IMG/VR virus record: IMGVR_UViG_3300050132_000403
Span: 1 to 54,688 of that record
DNA: 54,688 bases
Strand: one strand, 5' to 3'
From: a virus
In this document: positions 14,168 to 23,567 of the stretch, in pieces
Layout: each line of letters begins with the position of its first letter
Numbering within the stretch: the stretch's first letter is position 1
Notes under the pieces: generated by a model
Told to the model about the DNA's origin: nothing
The model's input: the letters and a program-made list of their open reading frames with translations, nothing else
Databases searched by the model: none
Translations under genes and position numbers: made by a program

Positions 14168-14823
14168 AAACCTATCACATTTCCTATTTCATCAACCATT
14201 TCTGTTAATTCCTCTATTGTCCCTGAGTTATCAATTGTAAAGTCAAAGCCTTCATAATCATCAAGTTCAGTTTCAGATTCATGGTCAATTATATTTGCCC
14301 GATCTGAATTTATTCGTATTAATATTCCACCTTCGGCCTTACCTCTTTCTGCCTCATTTAAATACCTTAAATCACTAACAATTATATTAGATGAATTTGT
14401 TGCAAAAGTTGGTAATACTTCTTGTAAAAATCCTTTTGATTTGTTCTTACTTTTTTTAGGTTTAAAAAATGGTTTTTCTTGTATATCTACAAAAAGTGCA
14501 TTTACCCAAACGTCTTTATGCAGGTTTTCTCGCATTCCATGACCCATACGTATTAATCCTTCTCGTACTGTCATTCTTTTTGTTTTACCATTTTCATCAG
14601 TATAGTTCCAGTCTTCTGGTAAATAACCTGCTTTTACAGATTGCTTTTCAAGATCTTCAACTGAAATTCCGGTAAGTGTTGAGAAAGATAGTTTTAATTT
14701 GTAGGCAAATTTTTTGTTTTCCCATGTAATTGTTGATTTCTCAAATGACATTCTTTGGAAAATTTTGGCGAATGTATCTTTACCGACAAAGCTTTTCCCA
14801 CTCAAAAGTATTAGATTACTCAT
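14158..14823 (-). CDS. deoxynucleoside monophosphate kinase
   Basis: 221 residues. A P-loop starts the protein (LILLSGKSFVGKDTFAKIF, GKxxxGKDT). This is followed by REGLIRMGHGMRENLHKDVW and by NIIVSDLRYLNEAERGKA, the VSDxRxxNEA motif of the T4 gp1-like dNMP kinase family. It phosphorylates dNMPs, including non-standard ones, to dNDPs for phage DNA synthesis. It overlaps both neighbours by several bases (dnaE N part and the HAD gene). The Lys-rich insert FKPKKSKNKSKG is a local peculiarity. Confidence 0.85.
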   Translation of the reverse strand: MSNLILLSGKSFVGKDTFAKIFQRMSFEKSTITWENKKFAYKLKLSFSTLTGISVEDLEKQSVKAGYLPEDWNYTDENGKTKRMTVREGLIRMGHGMRENLHKDVWVNALFVDIQEKPFFKPKKSKNKSKGFLQEVLPTFATNSSNIIVSDLRYLNEAERGKAEGGILIRINSDRANIIDHESETELDDYEGFDFTIDNSGTIEELTEMVDEIGNVIGLWN

Positions 14824-15214
14824 ATGTTAATACTGACTTTATATTTTTAGTTCTTTGTTTTACTCTTTTATAAATTTCTTCCCAAGGAGGCAATTCAAAT
14901 AAACACTTATCATCTATATAAAGGTCTGCGAGTATTTTACGAGTATTGCCTTTAAAAAGTTTTAAGAAATAAGGGTGATGTTTATTTATACAATGAAATT
15001 TAACTCCTTCTTTTCTCAAAAAATTAGCTGCATTTTGTTTCTCATCTTTTGACCTACAAGTCCATATTATTATATAATAACCTTCATCATAAAGACGGTT
15101 TATATATTCTTTAGCATTTTCCTTTAAACTATGAATTACAGGATAGTTAGAGTTTACTATTGTTTCATCAAAATCTATAGACAGTACAGAACAATAATTT
15201 CTATGAAAATTCAT
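14816..15214 (-). CDS. HAD-superfamily phosphatase
   Basis: 132 residues. The HAD motifs are in order: SVLSIDFDETIVNSN (nucleophile DxDxT), YIIIWTCRSKDE (motif II region, T in WTCR), then the acidic motif ADLYIDDKCLF. It is a short, cap-less HAD of the phage kind. Possible substrates are nucleoside monophosphates, or 5'/3' phosphates as in polynucleotide kinase-phosphatase, but nothing fixes this. The ATG lies two bases after the T-run of a terminator-like hairpin. It overlaps the dNMP kinase gene by eight bases. Confidence 0.85.
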   Translation of the reverse strand: MNFHRNYCSVLSIDFDETIVNSNYPVIHSLKENAKEYINRLYDEGYYIIIWTCRSKDEKQNAANFLRKEGVKFHCINKHHPYFLKLFKGNTRKILADLYIDDKCLFELPPWEEIYKRVKQRTKNIKSVLTYE

Positions 15215-15215
15215 T

Positions 15216-15253
15216 AAAAAAAATTAGGATAACATTTTTATTTGTTATCCTAA
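15216..15253 (-). terminator. rho-independent terminator abutting the HAD start codon
   Basis: An 11-bp perfect stem (arms 15224-15234 and 15243-15253, AGGATAAC core) with an eight-base loop is followed on the minus strand by eight T residues. It lies downstream of the 15289-15783 gene. Because the HAD ATG comes immediately after the T-run, the site may act as an attenuator rather than a full stop. Confidence 0.8.
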
Positions 15254-15288
15254 AAATAGGTAGAAAGAAACTATAAAAAGAAAAAGAT

Positions 15289-15783
15289 TTATATTATCCG
15301 TGTCACCACCTCAATAGGTAACTTTAGAAACTCTCCAGATGTATCACATTTAAGTTCAATTGTCTTTGGTTCAAGGGTTAAATTGAGTGGTTTTGTAATA
15401 ACTCCTATTAATGACTGACCATAATATTCATAGCGTACTGTTGTACCCTTGTAGTAATAGTAAAAAAGATCCCAATCCTGCATAGAAAGACGCTGAGTTT
15501 CATCTTTATACATAAAGTTAGGATATGAGGTATCTTTGTAAATTCTTGATTTTAAAACAAGGAAAAGATCTTCATCATCAAAAATTGTTGGGAGTTTATT
15601 CCGTTCTGCTATATTCTCTATAGTTTTACGTTTACCTTCAAGTACCCGTTTCCAGTAATTCTTATCACCCTCTTTTTTATATATTTTTGTACGTAGTTCA
15701 CAGCAAATCCATTCTAGTTGTAGAATTTCAAAGTACTGATATATTCCTATTTGGCGAGACTTTTCTTTTTTAGATGATTCCAA
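15289..15783 (-). CDS. hypothetical protein (164 aa)
   Basis: 164 residues. The N-terminal half is basic and helical (QLEWICCELRTKIYKKEGDK, GKRKTIENIAERNKL). The second half is beta-rich (YYGQSLIGVITKPLNLTLEP) with a Tyr-rich stretch (WDLFYYYYKG). No recognised domain. It sits between primase and the terminator, so it closes the transcription unit of helicase and primase. A small replication accessory role is possible but unproven. Confidence 0.65.
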   Translation of the reverse strand: MESSKKEKSRQIGIYQYFEILQLEWICCELRTKIYKKEGDKNYWKRVLEGKRKTIENIAERNKLPTIFDDEDLFLVLKSRIYKDTSYPNFMYKDETQRLSMQDWDLFYYYYKGTTVRYEYYGQSLIGVITKPLNLTLEPKTIELKCDTSGEFLKLPIEVVTRII

Positions 15784-15835
15784 TTCTGTTCTATTAATTT
15801 TATAAAAATATTGATAAGTTTTCTTAGAAAAGAAA

Positions 15836-16846
15836 CTACTCTAACTGCAAGACTGGTAATTTTGAAGACAGGAAAGAAGAACATGATTGTAAGTTTAATA
15901 TCACATCTTCTATATCTTCAAGTTCAAAGTCACCTGGGTCCTTAGATTCATGAAAACCTATATTTATAGACTTAAAGTCATAACGTATATCATTTATATT
16001 ACTAATAATTTGTTTGACTACATCATAATCATAAAGCAATATCAGATCTTCTATTTTCTTTTTCTTCAACAGACTTTTTTGGTCAGTTGATAAATGACAT
16101 TTAAAAGACGCTACACATTTAATTTCTTCAGACTCGTGCAAGTCAAGTAACTTATCTACCCTAAATTTGTCAAACATCCCTTCAACCAGTATTACAGTTT
16201 TAGTACCTTTCGTTATTTCATCGTATCCAAAAAGTAATGAGGAGAAGTCTGTACCTGGTGAGTTACTATATCGTTTTATAAATTTTCCTACTCCTGTTTC
16301 CTTAAAGATATTATTATTTGTATCAATTTTTTCCTTGTTCCATATATGTCTTGCAATGTACCCTTTTGTCTCATTATGTTGTTTTACTAAAAATATTATA
16401 TAATTATTCTTTAGTTTTGGATCAAGTTTTGTAGTTCCAACAATATACTTATCATAGTAATCAAATTGGCGTTCTTGTAAGTATGGATGAGATTCAATTC
16501 TTTTAAAACCTATTGGTGGAGATACGTTGGGGATTAAGTTCTCTTCAGTTTTTTCTACTGTTTTCTCAATTAAATTTTCTAACCTAACACGTTGTACAAT
16601 CTTTGAGTAATCTTTCTCAGAACTCAGTAAATCGGTTCTACCGAGTTCCTTTAGTAAACTATATATATTACCTTCCCAGCCACATGCTCTTTTTCTATAA
16701 CAATTACAAGGATGGTTTTCTATATCAATAGCAATACCAAATTCTGATTGACCACATTTTGGACAAGGACAAATTAGGTTTATACCTTTTTTATCTATTC
16801 TTGAGGTGGTAAAAAGTGAGGCGAGGATTTGGAGTGAGAGTTTCAA
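15836..16846 (-). CDS. dnaG: DnaG-type DNA primase
   Basis: 336 residues. An N-terminal zinc-binding domain has CPCPKCGQSEFGIAID and CNCYRKRACGWEG (CxxC ... C...C pairs, GWEG as in CHC2 domains). The Toprim core follows around residue 215 (KTVILVEGMFDKFRVDKLLD, with the invariant Glu) and LILLYDYDVVKQ (the DxD). It makes RNA primers together with the DnaB-like helicase encoded just upstream. Shorter than bacterial DnaG (about 600), as is usual for phage primases. The two genes are separated only by an inserted GIY-YIG gene. Confidence 0.88.
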   Translation of the reverse strand: MKLSLQILASLFTTSRIDKKGINLICPCPKCGQSEFGIAIDIENHPCNCYRKRACGWEGNIYSLLKELGRTDLLSSEKDYSKIVQRVRLENLIEKTVEKTEENLIPNVSPPIGFKRIESHPYLQERQFDYYDKYIVGTTKLDPKLKNNYIIFLVKQHNETKGYIARHIWNKEKIDTNNNIFKETGVGKFIKRYSNSPGTDFSSLLFGYDEITKGTKTVILVEGMFDKFRVDKLLDLHESEEIKCVASFKCHLSTDQKSLLKKKKIEDLILLYDYDVVKQIISNINDIRYDFKSINIGFHESKDPGDFELEDIEDVILNLQSCSSFLSSKLPVLQLE

Positions 16847-16867
16847 TGTTTGGTTGATAATTACTAA

Positions 16868-17901
16868 TTATTTACTATATGGTTGATAATCTGGATTAGA
16901 CCTACATAGTTTCTGATGCCTATCAAAATTACTACAACTAAAAATACCATTACAGAATTCACAAACCTTTGTCTTAGTTTTATATATTCTTACTTCTTTA
17001 CTTTTTCTTAAACAATATTCTGTATGTCTATCAAAAGTACCTTTTTTCTTAATATTTTTACCACATATTTCACAAGTAAAAACTGGAAATAAAAGTGCAG
17101 CTTCCTTATACTTTTGTATTCTTAATTCTAAAAGTTCAGGGTTATTTTTGTAAAACTCATTTAATTTTTTCTTTGCTTTTTTTAGAATTTCAGGGTTTTC
17201 TAGAAAAAGTTTTTTTCTATGTTCACCTTGTTTTTTACCTTCTTCGGGGTTATCTACAAAAAATTTCTTTTTTTGTTTACTTCTGGGTTATTTTCCCAAA
17301 AATCATTAATTGCCTTTTTATGTTTTTCTTTAAATTCAGGATCTTCAAATTTTTTCTTAGCTGAGTCACTTTTCTTCTTAATATGGTCAGGATACTTACA
17401 TTTTTCTTTTGATTTTTCCCCTACTTTTACCCTTCCTTCTGGATTATCAATATAATACTGTGAAATTTTTATACCATTTTCTTTTGAAAACTCAGGGTTA
17501 TCTTTTAAAAATTGTTTTCTTTGGTCACTTTTCTCTTTTAAAAATTCAGGATTATTTTCATAAAATTGGATATGACTTAAACTAAGTTTTTCAAGTGTCT
17601 CTTCAACAACATTATAATCTCTACAACCCCCAGATGTTTTATTATAACCAATTAAGGGGTTATTTGCATCAAAAACTTTTACCCAATATTTTTCTTGTTT
17701 ACTTAAATCTTCTCTATTACAAAATTCTAAAGTTTCACAATAGAAGTTGTGTTTACCGAACTCTTTTATTGCCTCACGTAATGCGTTACCTGAGCCTATA
17801 TATTTATCATTTAAGTTATCTGTACGGTGTTGACCAATATAAATTTTACTATCTACTTTATTAGTAGTTTTATAAATAAGATTATGTTTATGTATTTTCA
17901 T
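16868..17901 (-). pseudogene. GIY-YIG homing endonuclease, frameshifted in an A7 run
   Basis: The first frame (17254-17901) encodes a GIY-YIG domain (HNLIYKTTNKVDSKIYIGQH, KYIGSGNALREAIKEFGKHN) and NUMOD3-like repeats of the type ENNPEFLKEKSDQRKQ. It stops at TAG shortly after seven A residues (17268-17274). The -1 frame continues the same repeats (VDNPEEGKKQGEHRKK, FYKNNPELLE) to TAA at 16868. It ends in two zinc-finger-like modules, CEICGKN...FDRHTEYC and CEFCNGI...FDRHQKLC. One extra A, or a -1 slip on AAA AAA, restores one protein of about 344 residues. It sits between the helicase and primase genes. Confidence 0.85.
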
Positions 17902-19242
17902 TTATCCGAATAATTCTTTTGTTCTCGCTGCGTCAAAAAATCTGCTGTTACGAAGTGAGGAACAGATAGTCCAAGGTTCACTTGGTGCAAAATGTTTCCT
18001 AAACTTATCTGCATATATTCTTACTACCCCCTCTTCTCGCTCGTCGTCCGAAGAATTTAAAGTCAAAAATGCTGAAAATCCGTTAAGAATTGCCTTAAAT
18101 TCCGCAATATGGTGCCTTGTTAATACTTTTGCAGGATTATTATAAAAGTCAGGAGCTATGTCATTTGCCTGGACCGCCGTAGCTACACCGCAGTGAAATT
18201 CGGTTGAAATATTTACTATCTTGTTTCCTAAATCCGCCCTCCGTCTTCTCTCTGACCCATCATCTTTACCATAACTTCCTTTAACTGTAAATATTTCTAA
18301 ATAATCAAATATAACAAGGTCAATTTTACCATAAATAGACTCAATATCAACCAAGACATCCCGACATTCCTGCATTGTCATCTGGTCAAATTGCTCTTTT
18401 GCATATGTAAATATTTCTCCACCTCCAACTAATACATCTCGTTGGAATTTTTCTATACCCTTTCTTTTTGACTCAGGTAATACCCCAAGTTCTATATCTT
18501 CAAGATCAATAGATGTCCAGGCAGAATCATATAATTCTTTTACTTCTTTTTTGGTTCCTTCTGCCTGAAAATGAACTACTTTTTTACCAAGTCTTGCATT
18601 TGCAAGTCCTATCCATTTTAAATAAGTTGATTTACCACCCCCTGACCTTGCTAAGATACAAATTGCAGTCCCATATTCAAAACCACCTCTTGTGGCATCG
18701 TCTATCCCAGGTATCCCGTAAGTACATTTTTCTGTTAAAACACTGTGATCTGCATTTTTTGACCTTTCTTGGTGGCGAGTTTCAAAATCATGGAAGATAC
18801 GGTCATAATATGTTTCTTTGAGTGAGAACTCATTTATTGAAGTGGATTCTTGTGCTAATAGTTGGTAGGCTTCATCATGTTTACCTAAATTGAATAATTC
18901 TCCTAATGATGAGTAAAGTATTCGGAATTTTTTTTCTTTTATAAAATCTTGAAGTGAAGTAAGAAGATGTTCATGGTTGGTTTCTCTTACTTTTTTAATT
19001 TGGGAGAGGAGGGAAATGAATTTTTCATCTTTGGCAAAGGTTTGAGAAAGTATACCAAAAGTTGGTAAAACAGAACTATCCAGATCATTGAGTTCAAAAA
19101 CATATCGAAAAAACTTTTTCTGAGTTTCATTTTCAAGATATTGGTATTTTAGATGGGATTTACAAATCTCCAGTATTTTTTGAGATTGTAAACAGGACTT
19201 GGAAAGTTCAAGAACGAAGTCTTGTGTTAGAGTATTAGCCAA
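17902..19242 (-). CDS. DnaB-like replicative DNA helicase
   Basis: 446 residues. The RecA-type core starts near residue 170: YGIPGIDDATRGGFEYGTAI, Walker A ILARSGGGKSTYLKW, then VVHFQAEGTKKEV, Walker B KIDLVIFDYLEIF and GVATAVQAND (sensor/Q-loop). The N-terminal helical region resembles the DnaB N-domain in length. It unwinds phage DNA 5'-3' at the fork and should partner the adjacent primase. The basic tail FAPSEPWTICSSLRNSRFFD is family-like. It lies 12 bases downstream of the nuclease-like gene at 19255. Confidence 0.9.
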   Translation of the reverse strand: MANTLTQDFVLELSKSCLQSQKILEICKSHLKYQYLENETQKKFFRYVFELNDLDSSVLPTFGILSQTFAKDEKFISLLSQIKKVRETNHEHLLTSLQDFIKEKKFRILYSSLGELFNLGKHDEAYQLLAQESTSINEFSLKETYYDRIFHDFETRHQERSKNADHSVLTEKCTYGIPGIDDATRGGFEYGTAICILARSGGGKSTYLKWIGLANARLGKKVVHFQAEGTKKEVKELYDSAWTSIDLEDIELGVLPESKRKGIEKFQRDVLVGGGEIFTYAKEQFDQMTMQECRDVLVDIESIYGKIDLVIFDYLEIFTVKGSYGKDDGSERRRRADLGNKIVNISTEFHCGVATAVQANDIAPDFYNNPAKVLTRHHIAEFKAILNGFSAFLTLNSSDDEREEGVVRIYADKFRKHFAPSEPWTICSSLRNSRFFDAARTKELFG

Positions 19243-19254
19243 TTTTTACGATTT

Positions 19255-19719
19255 TTATTTTAATAAGTTTTCTAGTACCTTGTACATCATAGACCTTAGT
19301 GCCTTTAATAAATTAAAGTCACTGAGTTTGTTATTATGTAGTTTCGGTGCAATCTTTATAGTATTTACAGAATAATTTTCTTTCTTTTTATATATATACT
19401 TTTCAATATATATAAGTCCTGCATATTTTGGTACCTCTTCTTTTTTTATTAGATCACGTTCACATACGAAGTAAAAGTAATTAGGTATTAATTTACCCTT
19501 TTCAATTAAATCATGCTTTTGCTTCTTATGTACAAATTCAGACAGATAATCAGTTTTTGAGCGTTTTATCTCATATTCAGATACATAATTTGCCTTTGTA
19601 ATTCCTAAAAAGTCGGCCTCGAATCTAAAGCAGTAACTATTTAGAATAAAGTATTTTACACCTTTAACTCTTAAATCATGATATAGTGCGTGTTGTAATT
19701 CTTTAACAGATAGTGACAA
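19255..19719 (-). CDS. MmcB-like PD-(D/E)xK nuclease-fold protein
   Basis: 154 residues. The stretch FRFEADFLGITKANYVSEYE followed by IKRSKTDYLSEF gives the E...D...ExK pattern of the restriction-endonuclease-like fold (EAD, EYEIK). It resembles the MmcB family and many small phage proteins of similar size. A role in DNA repair or recombination of phage DNA is the family-level guess. It overlaps the upstream 82-residue gene by 17 bases. Confidence 0.7.
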   Translation of the reverse strand: MSLSVKELQHALYHDLRVKGVKYFILNSYCFRFEADFLGITKANYVSEYEIKRSKTDYLSEFVHKKQKHDLIEKGKLIPNYFYFVCERDLIKKEEVPKYAGLIYIEKYIYKKKENYSVNTIKIAPKLHNNKLSDFNLLKALRSMMYKVLENLLK

Positions 19720-19951
19720 GTTTGTTATCTTTAAATACTTTCAAAATCTCAAATTTTTTCTCATACCATTCAAGTGCAGTTCTAACCGCAAGGTCATACA
19801 TTTCACTTTCAAATGGTGAAACTGAAAATGATGATATATCTACATTTTTACGTTCTTTAATATACTTGATTATCAAATTCCCACCATCCTGCATTGAGAA
19901 CTGACCTGTAATTAACTTATTAAGTAGACTAATTATTTCTTCTCTCTTCAT
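19703..19951 (-). CDS. hypothetical protein (82 aa)
   Basis: 82 residues: MKREEIISLLNKLITGQFSM, a Gly-Gly turn and a C-terminal helix (EMYDLAVRTALEWYEKKFEI). All alpha by appearance, with no signature recognised. Overlaps both neighbours (17 bases downstream, ATGA-like four bases upstream), so it belongs to the early replication operon. Confidence 0.65.
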   Translation of the reverse strand: MKREEIISLLNKLITGQFSMQDGGNLIIKYIKERKNVDISSFSVSPFESEMYDLAVRTALEWYEKKFEILKVFKDNKLVTIC

Positions 19952-20523
19952 TTATATCCTCTTTCTGTATAAATTTTTGGATAACTTGCCTTTAAAATAC
20001 TCTTACAATCGACTTTATATTTACACTTCATGCAAATCAAGTTATGGTGGTTATAAAGTGTTGTAAAGTTAAGGCAATCATTAAAACCTCTATCTGTTCC
20101 GTAGTGTAGTAATTTAATAGGGGTTTCATCAATTTCTTTTTTAGGACCTTCAAAAAGTTTTTTATAACCAACTTTTGAAATTCCATACTTTTCAAATATT
20201 TCAGATCTTTCAATTGCCCAATCAAAATCTTGATTTCTATCTCTATACCTTTTATATGCTTTAGGTCCTATAATATAACTTAACCCAATTCTTGATGAGA
20301 AAGTTGTCTTTATTTCAAGTTCACATTTGTCCCAGTAACTAAATTGGAATACAAAGTAATTAAATACCCAGTTATTACCTATGACTGTATTTTTGTTATC
20401 TTTCTTTACAGTACTTATAAACTTTTCTATTTGTTTAGTTGCACTCAGTGATGGTTTGAATATATACTTCTCATTTTTATAATACTGCTTGTAAAAGTAC
20501 TGGTAAGTAGGTATTATTTTCAT
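19948..20523 (-). CDS. hypothetical protein with C-terminal cysteine cluster (191 aa)
   Basis: 191 residues, Tyr- and Lys-rich (PTYQYFYKQYYKNEKYIFKP). The centre has a beta-rich FNYFVFQFSYWDKCELEIKT. Near the C-terminus LICMKCKYKVDCKSIL has four Cys in 9 residues, a possible metal site. It is the first gene of the replication segment; the preceding 42 bases have no terminator that I see. No family recognised. Confidence 0.65.
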   Translation of the reverse strand: MKIIPTYQYFYKQYYKNEKYIFKPSLSATKQIEKFISTVKKDNKNTVIGNNWVFNYFVFQFSYWDKCELEIKTTFSSRIGLSYIIGPKAYKRYRDRNQDFDWAIERSEIFEKYGISKVGYKKLFEGPKKEIDETPIKLLHYGTDRGFNDCLNFTTLYNHHNLICMKCKYKVDCKSILKASYPKIYTERGYK

Positions 20524-20565
20524 CTCTTAAAATTAATGAGAAGATAGTAATATAAAGAAAATATT

Positions 20566-21144
20566 TTACCAGTTTACAGAAAGCGTAAATTGTGCAGCTT
20601 TATCACTTGCATTGTAGGCATTAATTATATCTGCAACTGGTTGGCAACAAGAGTTATCATTGCAGTTAGAGTTATTTGTAGCGAAGTTTGGAACATTACT
20701 CTGATTTATTTTTCTAAGTATAAAAAGACCAAGAGATGCACCTGCTGCAAGTGGGGTCGAATAAACTAATGGGCTACTTGAGGTATAATCTGCAAAATCT
20801 GCATAGTAAGGTAATGAGGTATCAGAAGAAAGTCGTTCAAAATTTAAATTTCCACAACTATCTACAAAAGGTAGAACAACTGCAAGTTGAATATCAATAT
20901 ATGGATTTGTAGGTAAAATTGGATAAATTGTTATACCTGTTATTGTTGAACTTGTTATATTTGTTAATGCAAGTATTCGGATTACACTATAGTCATTATC
21001 TATATCACTTTTTGTAAGTGTACTATATAAATTATTTAGTTGACTATTAGGTACAATTGAAGAAGATATAAATCCTCCTAATGATTTTTCTGGTAATTTT
21101 TGAATTCCGAGTGGTTGGTCAGAACCTGTATAGAATAGTAGCAT
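20566..21144 (-). CDS. virion/tail-fibre-associated protein (192 aa)
   Basis: 192 residues, rich in Ser, Thr, Asn and Pro with little charge, typical of phage structural proteins. It has SLGGFISSSIVPNSQLNNLY at the start, beta-rich repeats, and a Cys-rich insertion NCNDNSCCQPVADI. It lies two bases downstream of the collar/fibre gene at 21147, which makes an adhesin accessory or fibre tip role likely. No direct homologue recognised. Confidence 0.55.
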   Translation of the reverse strand: MLLFYTGSDQPLGIQKLPEKSLGGFISSSIVPNSQLNNLYSTLTKSDIDNDYSVIRILALTNITSSTITGITIYPILPTNPYIDIQLAVVLPFVDSCGNLNFERLSSDTSLPYYADFADYTSSSPLVYSTPLAAGASLGLFILRKINQSNVPNFATNNSNCNDNSCCQPVADIINAYNASDKAAQFTLSVNW

Positions 21145-21146
21145 AA

Positions 21147-23534
21147 TTAGTAAAGTTTTTGTATATAGAGAGCTGTATAGTATGGAGGTCTATTTTCATG
21201 ACCATTAGATGGTGAAGTTGAATTAACTCCTATACCCATTTTCCCACTAGCGGAACTTGCTATTTCTATATATGCTTGAGCAGTTGTACCAGGACCTGAG
21301 GCAAATTCTGCAACTGTTAATAAGGGGGGTATTTCATCAGCTGTTAATACAACCTTTTTAGAACCACCCTGATTACCAACCATTGCATATTCTGGGTCAG
21401 TTGAGTCATAGTTAACAATAAATAAGTGCCTTAAATCATCTGTACCATTTCTACCATCAGAAATAGAATAACCATATAAGCCTTTAACATTTCCTAACCC
21501 CGAAGAATTAAAGGATGTAAGTGAATTAATTTTAGTTAAAAATTTAGTTTCAAATGGAACCCCAAGATCATAATTTTGATAACAATTCCAAAGTGAACCA
21601 TCATAAACACAATCAAATTCTATCCCTCCATCTATATTTTTCATCATATAGAGGTCACCTTGAGTAATAGTTTTTACAACTGAGGTCCCAAGTCCTGTTC
21701 CACCTACAATTTGAAGTGTATAACCACCTAAATTAAAAGATGTACAATTAAACTGGATACGGAATTCATTACCATTAATTGCCCCTGTTGAGTTTAACCT
21801 GATAACAGTATCAGCAGTTAAAGTTATATTACCAACAAGTTCAAGATAGTTTAAGTTTGTTCCTACAATTAAATCATAAAGATTTGTAGTAGGGTCAAAA
21901 GAATTAATTTTAGTTACCCCTATTAAGTCTCCTTTAAAAACTTTTTTTACAAAAGTTGAATAAGCATTAGGAGAAAGATTAACAGGAATAAAACCAGTAG
22001 TATCGCTTGCTGTATAAAGACTTACAACAGGGGAGGATATTAAATTATTAGAACCATCAAACTGATTTTCTGGATAATAACCATTAACCTGAGGAGTAGC
22101 TGTAACATTATTAGAAGGTATAGTATTGTACCCCGTATAGTCTTTTAAATTTTTATAAGCATATTTAATATTATACAAACAAGTTGAAAGGTACGCTAAT
22201 ACCTCACATTTTCCAAATGGTGTATTAATTGGGAAATTATAAACCTTTGTTTCACTTAATATATTATCTACCGCATTAGGAGTTAGTTTTATAGAAATTT
22301 CTTCAGAATCTGGTACAACTAATAATTGTTGGTTAATAATATTTACCGAATTTGCAGTACCTCCTGTGTAATAATTATCTATATTTAAAATATCTAGAAC
22401 TAAATTAATTGCGGAACCAGAAGTAGATGAACTAACTATACGGCTATATAAACCATTTGATGTATAGACTCTCCACCCATTAAATATACCACTTGGAACT
22501 GTTGTTATATCTCTATATTTACCTCCAACTATTGGGCCTGATATGGTTAACGTATTTGTATTAGTATTTATAGACCAATTTGAAGACCTTAATCCCCAAG
22601 ATATTTCAATCGTATTTTTATCTCCAGGTGAAAGTGCATTTGAATATTTTACTGCCTCAACTCCAATTAATGGATTAGCTGTTCTGTCAATATTGGTACA
22701 TAACTGTGAGCCTTTTGTATCCCAATGGTTAAGACGTTTATCTTGAATAGATAAGGTTGTCCCATCTGATTTTACTCTTGCAATATAAAAAGTTATATCT
22801 TGTGAGTAACCTGAGGTTGGTGGAGTATTTAGTGTTACTTCTGGTGAAAGATATGTTAGGCAACCATCATATTGAAAGATAAGTTTATTACCACTTGGTA
22901 CCGAAACTCCTGGTGTAAAGGTACCTATAATACCTAATTTTAACCCTGTTTCAACTTGAAAGGAAGTACCTGTTAATATACAGTTGTTATCATCAGTTAC
23001 TGATAATATTTCATATTCAGCCGTGTTTAGTGTACTATTAAGTAGAACTATTTTAGAACTGAAATTATTTTGTCCCCCCCTTAAAATTTTTGTAAATTCT
23101 CCACCTGTACCTGTTAAATTACCGGAAGCATCAATTGAGAAAGTACCTTTTTCTTGTCCTGAATATTGGTGAGAAACCCTTACCCAGTACCAACTATTAT
23201 CAGAAGGTATGGACAATTGTTGAGTTAAATTTTGATAAATAAATTGTCCCTGAGAATCAACTGCATAAAGCTGGTTAATATTAACAGTTTTAAGTGTTAC
23301 TGAACCTGAGACAAGATCTGATCCTTGGGAAACTAACCCATTTTGGAAAGTTATATCTCTATTATTTTTTATTAATCCAAATGATACTGAATTCTCAAGT
23401 ATATTTTTACGGAATCCTCCTGAATGTGCAAAACCAGTAGCGCTGTCTACACTTTCAAGATCTAAAAATTCTTTAAACCTTGTTAGTTCAATAGTTTCTA
23501 AAAATAAGTTTGGATTGAATTTAATTGCAGACAT
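21147..23534 (-). CDS. tail fibre / tail-collar-type protein
   Basis: 795 residues, beta-rich and low in charge. The C-terminus is diagnostic: GKMGIGVNSTSPSNGHENRP then PYYTALYIQKLY. This is the phage tail-collar ending (ENRPPYxAlxyIik) of short tail fibres and microcystin-dependent proteins. Just before it DEIPPLLTVAEF matches the usual PxHxH-type collar loop region. The N-terminus (NPNLFLETIELTRFKEFLDL) is a likely baseplate anchor. Probably a trimeric receptor-binding fibre. Confidence 0.75.
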   Translation of the reverse strand: MSAIKFNPNLFLETIELTRFKEFLDLESVDSATGFAHSGGFRKNILENSVSFGLIKNNRDITFQNGLVSQGSDLVSGSVTLKTVNINQLYAVDSQGQFIYQNLTQQLSIPSDNSWYWVRVSHQYSGQEKGTFSIDASGNLTGTGGEFTKILRGGQNNFSSKIVLLNSTLNTAEYEILSVTDDNNCILTGTSFQVETGLKLGIIGTFTPGVSVPSGNKLIFQYDGCLTYLSPEVTLNTPPTSGYSQDITFYIARVKSDGTTLSIQDKRLNHWDTKGSQLCTNIDRTANPLIGVEAVKYSNALSPGDKNTIEISWGLRSSNWSINTNTNTLTISGPIVGGKYRDITTVPSGIFNGWRVYTSNGLYSRIVSSSTSGSAINLVLDILNIDNYYTGGTANSVNIINQQLLVVPDSEEISIKLTPNAVDNILSETKVYNFPINTPFGKCEVLAYLSTCLYNIKYAYKNLKDYTGYNTIPSNNVTATPQVNGYYPENQFDGSNNLISSPVVSLYTASDTTGFIPVNLSPNAYSTFVKKVFKGDLIGVTKINSFDPTTNLYDLIVGTNLNYLELVGNITLTADTVIRLNSTGAINGNEFRIQFNCTSFNLGGYTLQIVGGTGLGTSVVKTITQGDLYMMKNIDGGIEFDCVYDGSLWNCYQNYDLGVPFETKFLTKINSLTSFNSSGLGNVKGLYGYSISDGRNGTDDLRHLFIVNYDSTDPEYAMVGNQGGSKKVVLTADEIPPLLTVAEFASGPGTTAQAYIEIASSASGKMGIGVNSTSPSNGHENRPPYYTALYIQKLY

Positions 23535-23567
23535 ATTTGTAAAAATAATTATTATTTAGTTTAGTTT

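Noticed and set aside
20037-20225. Alternative minus-strand frame inside the 191-residue gene
   Set aside because: Overlaps fully with the longer frame that fits the operon overlaps; no supporting start or family.
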